This document shows, piece by piece, positions 6,292 to 10,075 of a stretch of DNA of 10,075 nt. Position numbers and translations under genes: made by a program. The notes beneath the pieces are model-generated. The model was not told where the DNA came from. It saw only the letters and a program-made list of their open reading frames with translations, and made no database searches. Origin of the DNA: Leptospira ellisii (GTDB lineage: Bacteria > Spirochaetota > Leptospiria > Leptospirales > Leptospiraceae); the NCBI RefSeq assembly GCF_002811955.1, contig NZ_NPEF01000143.1, positions 1-10,075 of the forward strand. Reading direction: 5' to 3'. Every line of letters begins with the position of its first letter. Within the stretch, counting starts at the first letter, position 1.

Positions 6292-6508
6292 GAGCAGAAT
6301 CGCAAAATTCTTCCTTTTTTCATCGAAAAATAATCCAGAAACGGAAGCGTTTTTTCGGAGAGCCAAAGCCGCTCCCGCCGAGTCGCTTCGATGAAGAAAC
6401 GCGGCGTTTTTGGCTTGAGCCTTTCGGTCCTTCGCCGCTAATGATACGAACGGGGATCGACCGAAGAACGGAGCCCCGCATACAAAACTTATTTCGCAAA
6501 GAGTCAGA

Positions 6509-8485
<1,977 letters not shown>

Positions 8486-8522
8486 GTAGAAGCCGGTCTA
8501 TTTTCCGAAAAGACGAGTTCCA

Positions 8523-8548
8523 ATAATATTCAAATATTGGAATATTAT
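8523..8548. terminator. AT-rich dyad between convergent genes, possible two-way terminator
   Basis: ATAATATTC (8523-8531) and GAATATTAT (8540-8548) are exact reverse complements with an 8-nt loop. A second overlapping pair, CCAATA (8520-8525, C at 8520 included) with TATTGG (8535-8540), offers an alternative fold. It lies between the stops of two converging genes and overlaps the - strand stop codon. There is no G:C-rich stem or long T-run, so terminator activity is a positional guess. Confidence 0.35.
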
Positions 8549-10075
8549 AACTTTAAACCGGAAGTGGAATACAGATCCTGGCAGAGGCCGCATCCTTCCA
8601 GCTCTTTGCGGATTTCCCGCTTCTTTTCGGGATCAAGACCCGGCCACAAATCGTTTTTTTCCGCGGGATCGGAATGGATATCGTACGCCTGTTCGTCGGG
8701 TGGGAACGAATTCAACCGCAGCATGTAATGGATTTTTCCCTTAATATAACTCATCCCGACCCGATACAACGAAGTCTCGTTGTTGTTGGCGATAAAAATC
8801 CTGCGATCCCGGGGAAGTTCGGAAAACAAGGATCGGCCTTCGAGTTTGGAAAGATAACCCTTTACGTCCTGACGTCCGGAAACCCCTAGAATATCCGCGA
8901 TCGTGGGAATCAGATCCGTATTGGAAACGTTGTTCTCCGCGTTTTCCCGAAGACGATCCAAAGGAACGTTCTTTTTTAGGGAATTCGGAACGTAAAAAAG
9001 CATTGGGATCGCGACCGTTTCGATGTGGTTGCTTTCGATGTGACCTATATAATCGTGTTCGAATATACCTTCCCCGTGATCCGAAGTGAATATGACGAGG
9101 GTCTCTTTGGAAAGGTTTTCCCGATCCAAAAAGTCGAACACCTCCCGCAAAAGGCCGTCCAGATATCTCACCGAATTATCGTAAGGCGCCTGCGCGTCCT
9201 TTCCGATCGGAAAGTGGATCGATTCCTCGGGAATGATGTACGGAAAATGATTCGTGTTCAGATGCAACACACCCGCGAAGTTCTCTTTCTTTTCCTTAAG
9301 AAGACGCACGCGCGTTTCGAACTCCTGAACGGTCTTACGATCGTCGATTCCTATATCGTTGAAGACGTTCAAACCGCTGATCTCCTTATTCCATAGAAAA
9401 TCGATTCCCGCGTTTTTGAAAAAACCGGAGAAGTTGTTCCATCGAAAACTGTGACTGGAGATATAAAACGTGGAAAGTCCCGCGGCTTTTCCGTATTCCC
9501 AAAACAAAGGATAACCGTGCGTCATCGAAACGGGTTGGATCGGGGAAACCCCGGAAAGAAGACTAGGAACCGAAATCAAAGTGGAACTGGAATTGGAGAA
9601 CGCGTTTTTAAAAACGACCACTTCGCCTTCCGGAACATGTTTCGCCCAACGATTTAAAAACGGAGTTGTATCGCGTTCGTACCCGTACAAACCCATGCTC
9701 TTTCTGCGCAAACTCTCGCTCAAAACGATCAGAAGATTCATCTTCACAGGCCGCGAAAGTGGAATTAGGATCGGCTTGTTTCTGGATTGAAGCCCCGCGG
9801 AACCCAATCGATCCCCCGTCGCGAGGTTGTATAAATTGCGATTGATGAACGAAATCGAGTTCGTATCCGCCACGTAGATCTGATCGTTAAAACGGGTGTT
9901 GTTGTGGAAGAATGCGGTCAACAACAACGTTCCCGCGATCAGTATCGAGTAGACGATTCCGAAGAAGCGGGGACGTTCGAAAGAGGACGCGGAACGGAAA
10001 CAAAGGAGCAGGATCCGACCAAACTTACGGAACTTCTGATCGAAAAGACCAAGCAACAATTGGATCCGGCTTCCG
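8545..10075 (-). CDS. Membrane-anchored sulfatase/phosphoethanolamine-transferase-like enzyme, 5'-truncated by the window edge
   Basis: The frame is open to the right edge. The first possible start inside the window is a TTG at 10059, but in-frame codons continue upstream (G-S-R-I-Q) and only one helix (about 32-51, counted from the TTG) is visible, so further N-terminal helices probably lie outside. The catalytic domain begins with M-N-L-L-I-V-L-S-E-S at 107-116 (Glu115 metal ligand). N-A-F-S-N-S-S-S-T-L-I-S-V-P at 152-165 resembles the nucleophile region of EptA/MCR enzymes; Thr160 or Ser158 would be the nucleophile. His271 in T-N-H-F-P-Y and S-D-H-G-E at 326-330 complete the metal site. 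Residues 459-472 (Y-D-I-H-S-D-P-A-E-K-N-D-L-W) match the C-terminal motif of sulfatases. It likely transfers or removes a phospho- or sulfo-group on an envelope molecule; the substrate is unknown. It ends 59 bp from the converging LtaS-type gene. Confidence 0.8.
   Translation of the reverse strand, partial: GSRIQLLLGLFDQKFRKFGRILLLCFRSASSFERPRFFGIVYSILIAGTLLLTAFFHNNTRFNDQIYVADTNSISFINRNLYNLATGDRLGSAGLQSRNKPILIPLSRPVKMNLLIVLSESLRRKSMGLYGYERDTTPFLNRWAKHVPEGEVVVFKNAFSNSSSTLISVPSLLSGVSPIQPVSMTHGYPLFWEYGKAAGLSTFYISSHSFRWNNFSGFFKNAGIDFLWNKEISGLNVFNDIGIDDRKTVQEFETRVRLLKEKKENFAGVLHLNTNHFPYIIPEESIHFPIGKDAQAPYDNSVRYLDGLLREVFDFLDRENLSKETLVIFTSDHGEGIFEHDYIGHIESNHIETVAIPMLFYVPNSLKKNVPLDRLRENAENNVSNTDLIPTIADILGVSGRQDVKGYLSKLEGRSLFSELPRDRRIFIANNNETSLYRVGMSYIKGKIHYMLRLNSFPPDEQAYDIHSDPAEKNDLWPGLDPEKKREIRKELEGCGLCQDLYSTSGLKL

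Larger units (their letters stand above)
6244..6508. other. Divergent intergenic region between tetR and the LtaS-type gene
   Basis: The left end holds the tetR promoter and operator. The remainder, about 215 bp, must contain the + strand promoter of the sulfatase-fold gene. The only candidate I see is weak: TTGAGC at 6415-6420, a 19-nt spacer and AATGAT at 6440-6445. Between 6344 and 6414 several inverted segments occur: GAAGCG 6344-6349 with CGCTTC 6384-6389, GCCAAA 6362-6367 with TTTGGC 6409-6414, and a small AAACG/CGTTT hairpin at 6397-6409. Reading frames crossing this region on both strands look like chance. Confidence 0.5.

Overview
The window reads as a chromosomal piece of a Gram-negative spirochaete, most likely a Leptospira-type organism. 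This rests on recalled gene style, roughly 50% GC judged by eye from sampled lines, and the envelope gene set; no rRNA or other phylogenetic marker is present, so the assignment is an inference. About 90% of the window is coding. I see no mobile element, tRNA, rRNA, CRISPR array or phage gene.

Left part (1-1415): the 3' portion of a prepilin (A24) peptidase gene enters from the left edge on the + strand. It is followed after 7 bp by a convergent small four-helix membrane protein gene on the - strand. A gene-free stretch of about 435 bp comes next (981-1415). It is AT-rich on its left side and holds a 28-bp palindrome, a terminator-like dyad at 1208-1235, and a short TTTTCG repeat next to a second dyad.

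Middle part (1416-6243, all - strand): in transcription order this is a TetR regulator, a short membrane-fusion (HlyD/MacA-type) adaptor, an FtsX/MacB-type ABC permease and a LolD/MacB-type ATPase. The four genes are tightly spaced (32-nt gap, overlap at a TGATG junction, 6-nt gap) and look like one self-regulated exporter operon. A strong promoter (TTGACA, 17 nt, AATAAT) and a 7+4+7 operator palindrome sit directly in front of tetR. After a 102-bp gap comes an RlmL-like RNA methyltransferase gene on the same strand, probably a separate function.

Right part (6244-10075): a divergent intergenic region leads to a + strand gene for a five-helix LtaS-type sulfatase-fold enzyme. A second, different sulfatase-fold enzyme, closer to phosphoethanolamine transferases or arylsulfatases, converges on it from the - strand and runs off the right edge. 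An AT-rich dyad lies between the two 3' ends.

As a whole the window is about the cell envelope: secretion or pilus processing, an ABC exporter under TetR control, and two membrane-anchored enzymes that probably modify envelope lipids or glycans. No clearly new multi-gene system is visible. The most distinctive points are the adaptor without an alpha-hairpin, the operator placed over the predicted tetR start point, and the pair of unlike sulfatase-fold enzymes facing each other.
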